7,478 nt of DNA from positions 1 to 7,478 of the forward strand of contig CALFXW010000209.1 of assembly GCA_937957805.1 (NCBI GenBank), given 5' to 3'. Positions 6,179 through 7,478 of the stretch are shown piece after piece (position 1 is the stretch's first letter; every line of letters begins with the position of its first letter). The DNA is from an uncultured Sphingopyxis sp. GTDB lineage: Bacteria > Pseudomonadota > Alphaproteobacteria > Sphingomonadales > Sphingomonadaceae. Position numbers and translations under genes: made by a program. Under the pieces are notes generated by a model. It ran no database searches. It had not been told where the DNA came from and saw only the letters and a list, made by a program, of their open reading frames with translations.

Positions 6179-6556
6179 TCAGATACAGCGCGAATCGCGC
6201 AGCGGTGGGCTGGCATCGCGCGTGTGCCATGTGCCATCAGGCCCCATATATTTTTCCCCCGCCACCGTTTGCGCAATCAAATTGCACCCGGCAACAAAGG
6301 CCATTTGTTCAACGGTGGAGGATGCACCGCGCGCCCGTTCGGTATAGGCGCTGCGCCGCCGCAGGTTGAGGTCATCGACCATCGCCTGCAAGGCGGCGGT
6401 GCGCCCCGACACGATGCCCAGATAGCCGTCGGGCATTTCACCAACCTGCCCCGCCGCGCGCGCCGCCTGATAGGCGGGGTCGCGCTGCGCCATCGCCGGG
6501 CTGATTGCCAGCACCAGCGCAGTTGCAGCCAATATGTTTCGCACAACGCTACCCAT
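6179..6556 (-). CDS. ydbL: YdbL-family (DUF1318) periplasmic protein
   Basis: This small exported protein is encoded with YdbH and YnbE. In E. coli YdbL acts in the periplasm and is thought to tune or chaperone the YdbH-YnbE lipid-transport bridge. The 125-residue product has a signal peptide (SVVRNILAATALVLAISPAMA, likely cut after Ala23). The family core follows: AYQAARAAGQVGEMPDGYLG near 29-47, then helices with LNLRRRSAYTERA and the AGCNLIAQ stretch, and GPDGTW near 105-110. A tail of about 15 residues after GTW holds Cys124. With Cys91 it could form a disulfide, which is inference. Its ATG shares one base with the ynbE stop (TGATG), and GGAG lies 8 nt upstream. No T-tract terminator is visible after its stop, and the atp promoter begins about 60 nt further on. 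Confidence 0.85.
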   Translation of the reverse strand: MGSVVRNILAATALVLAISPAMAQRDPAYQAARAAGQVGEMPDGYLGIVSGRTAALQAMVDDLNLRRRSAYTERARGASSTVEQMAFVAGCNLIAQTVAGEKYMGPDGTWHTRDASPPLRDSRCI

Positions 6557-6771
6557 CAGAAAATCTCCGCATTTTGCTCAATAAGCGCCTTGGCATCGCT
6601 ATCGAGCCGATACACCACTTCCTGCCGGATGTTGATCGTCAGGACGATTTCGATCGGCTTGTCGGGCGCATGTATCTGCACGCAACCGCCCATGGGCATT
6701 GCCAGCAAAACCACCCCGGCCAATCGCCGTTTCCCGATCCTCTCCATCCTGCCAAACATGGACATCTGCAT
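6556..6771 (-). CDS. ynbE: YnbE-family outer-membrane lipoprotein
   Basis: This is the small lipoprotein partner of YdbH. In E. coli it sits in the outer membrane and completes the AsmA-like bridge by strand pairing with the YdbH C-terminus. The 71-residue precursor (from ATG 6771) has a basic, hydrophobic leader (RIGKRRLAGVVLLAMPMGGC) with the lipobox MGGC. The mature part starts CVQIHAPDKPIEIVLTINIR and ends in DAKALIEQNAEIF, matching the family's beta-strand plus C-terminal helix. I chose ATG 6771 because GGAGG lies exactly 8 nt upstream. Two further ATGs at 6786 and 6789 would lie inside ydbH and give a longer leader with no better site. It starts 4 nt after the ydbH stop and its stop overlaps the ydbL start by one base. 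Confidence 0.85.
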   Translation of the reverse strand: MQMSMFGRMERIGKRRLAGVVLLAMPMGGCVQIHAPDKPIEIVLTINIRQEVVYRLDSDAKALIEQNAEIF

Positions 6772-6775
6772 TCCC

Positions 6776-7478
6776 CTATCCTCCATCATGGCTTAGCGGC
6801 GGCTGAACGGCTTGACCATCCGCCGGAGCGGGCGTCGGCGTTTCGATCCGTTGCTGTTCACGCAGCAGCGCGGGCAAACTTTGTTCAATCAATATCGTCG
6901 GGTCATAAATGGCGCGCGCCGAGCTCAGCAATTGGCGGAAAGGCGCGTTGATCCGCATGGTGAAATGGATCGGCAGATGGTCGAGCGCGCGGGTGATGAA
7001 ATTACGTTCCGCCCCAGCGCCTTGCGCCAGCCCGCCAAATTCGACTTCGGTCAGCATTTCACCGTCAATCCGGCCATTCATCCGGATGATGAGGTTGTCA
7101 TAGGCAAGCGCACGCAGTGAACGAAAGGCATAATTGCCAAAAAAGCCAAGGTCATAATTGCTGAGTTCACCCAGATAGGCGAGCGTCCCGCCGCTGCGCG
7201 CGCGCAATTCACCCCCTTCGATCCGGCCGCCATCGACATCGAATTTGGTGGGTAATGTCCCGTCGAAAACGCCGGTCGCGTTGATATTGTCAAACTGATA
7301 GCGCGACAGGAAAATCCCGGCATCCACCCCTTGCACATCAAAGGTCAGGAAACGCGAAGCCGCCGCATCAAAATCAAGCGTGGTCGGGCGCAAACGCAAT
7401 TCCCCACCCGCAAAGGGCCAGCGCCCCGATTCTATCTGGATGCGGTTGCCGGGCAGGAGTTGATAGAGCAGCACCCCA
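6776..7478 (-). CDS. ydbH: YdbH-family AsmA-like intermembrane lipid transport protein, N-terminus outside window
   Basis: This is the C-terminal part (234 codons) of a large periplasm-spanning protein. In E. coli YdbH is one of three partly redundant AsmA-like proteins (with TamB and YhdP) that carry phospholipids towards the outer membrane through a hydrophobic beta-groove. The visible part is rich in short strands. It contains the family's repeating pattern: GVFDGTLPTKFDVDGGRIEG, then ELRARSGGTLAYLGE, a DNLIIRMNGRIDGEM strand pair, and the closing LPIHFTMRINAPFRQLLSSA. It ends in a Pro/Gln-rich tail (about 30 residues). The reading frame is open to the upper window edge, so the start, inner-membrane anchor and most of the groove are not seen. 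YnbE follows after 4 nt, which supports the identification. Pfam calls this region YdbH-like, from an older dicarboxylate-transport label that should not be taken as function. Confidence 0.88.
   Translation of the reverse strand, partial: GVLLYQLLPGNRIQIESGRWPFAGGELRLRPTTLDFDAAASRFLTFDVQGVDAGIFLSRYQFDNINATGVFDGTLPTKFDVDGGRIEGGELRARSGGTLAYLGELSNYDLGFFGNYAFRSLRALAYDNLIIRMNGRIDGEMLTEVEFGGLAQGAGAERNFITRALDHLPIHFTMRINAPFRQLLSSARAIYDPTILIEQSLPALLREQQRIETPTPAPADGQAVQPPLSHDGG
6780..6784 (-). promoter_or_regulatory. Shine-Dalgarno of ynbE formed by the last ydbH codons
   Basis: The minus-strand GGAGG is made by the Gly-Gly codons that end ydbH and lies 8 nt before the ATG at 6771. It decides the ynbE start and implies that ribosomes finishing ydbH feed directly into ynbE. 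Confidence 0.7.

Overview
The window reads as ordinary chromosome of an alphaproteobacterium, most likely a sphingomonad (Sphingomonadaceae; this is from protein style, not a search). The reasons are: a split F-type ATPase with a separate F0 cluster in the order atpI-atpB-atpE-b'-b; a UvrC N-terminus of the sphingomonad type; and a moderately GC-rich sequence that still uses codons such as ATA, TTG and AAT freely. Every gene I can support is on the minus strand, so transcription runs from high to low coordinates. There is no sign of mobile elements, tRNA, rRNA or CRISPR, and no gene-free stretch longer than about 180 bases.

In transcription order, the first block (7478-6179) is ydbH (3' part only), ynbE and ydbL, packed with a 4-nt gap and then a 1-nt stop/start overlap. 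From work in Escherichia coli, YdbH is an AsmA-like (TamB/YhdP-related) protein spanning the periplasm, YnbE is a small outer-membrane lipoprotein partner, and YdbL is a small periplasmic helper. Together they move phospholipid between the membranes. This is the least generic system in the window.

The second block (about 6119-3400) is the F0 operon. It has a recognisable promoter (TTGACT, then CTAAAG) and a leader holding a terminator-like hairpin just ahead of atpI. The genes are atpI, atpB (a, GTG start), atpE (c, preceded by a T-rich stretch and a strong Shine-Dalgarno), b' and b. A 9-bp perfect inverted repeat lies between c and b'. An intrinsic terminator follows b. The F1 genes are not here, as is usual in this class.

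The third block (3391-1) is uvrC, recO and leuB (3' end cut by the window edge). UvrC is complete with its GIY-YIG site, four-Cys cluster, UVR, RNase H-like and helix-hairpin-helix parts. recO overlaps uvrC by 8 nt and encodes an unusually short RecO that seems to lack an internal segment. leuB follows after 29 nt and may be cotranscribed.

I did not find a wholly undescribed system. The items most worth checking are the atp leader hairpin, the c/b' intercistronic hairpin, the compact RecO, and the ydbH-ynbE-ydbL bridge outside the enterobacteria.
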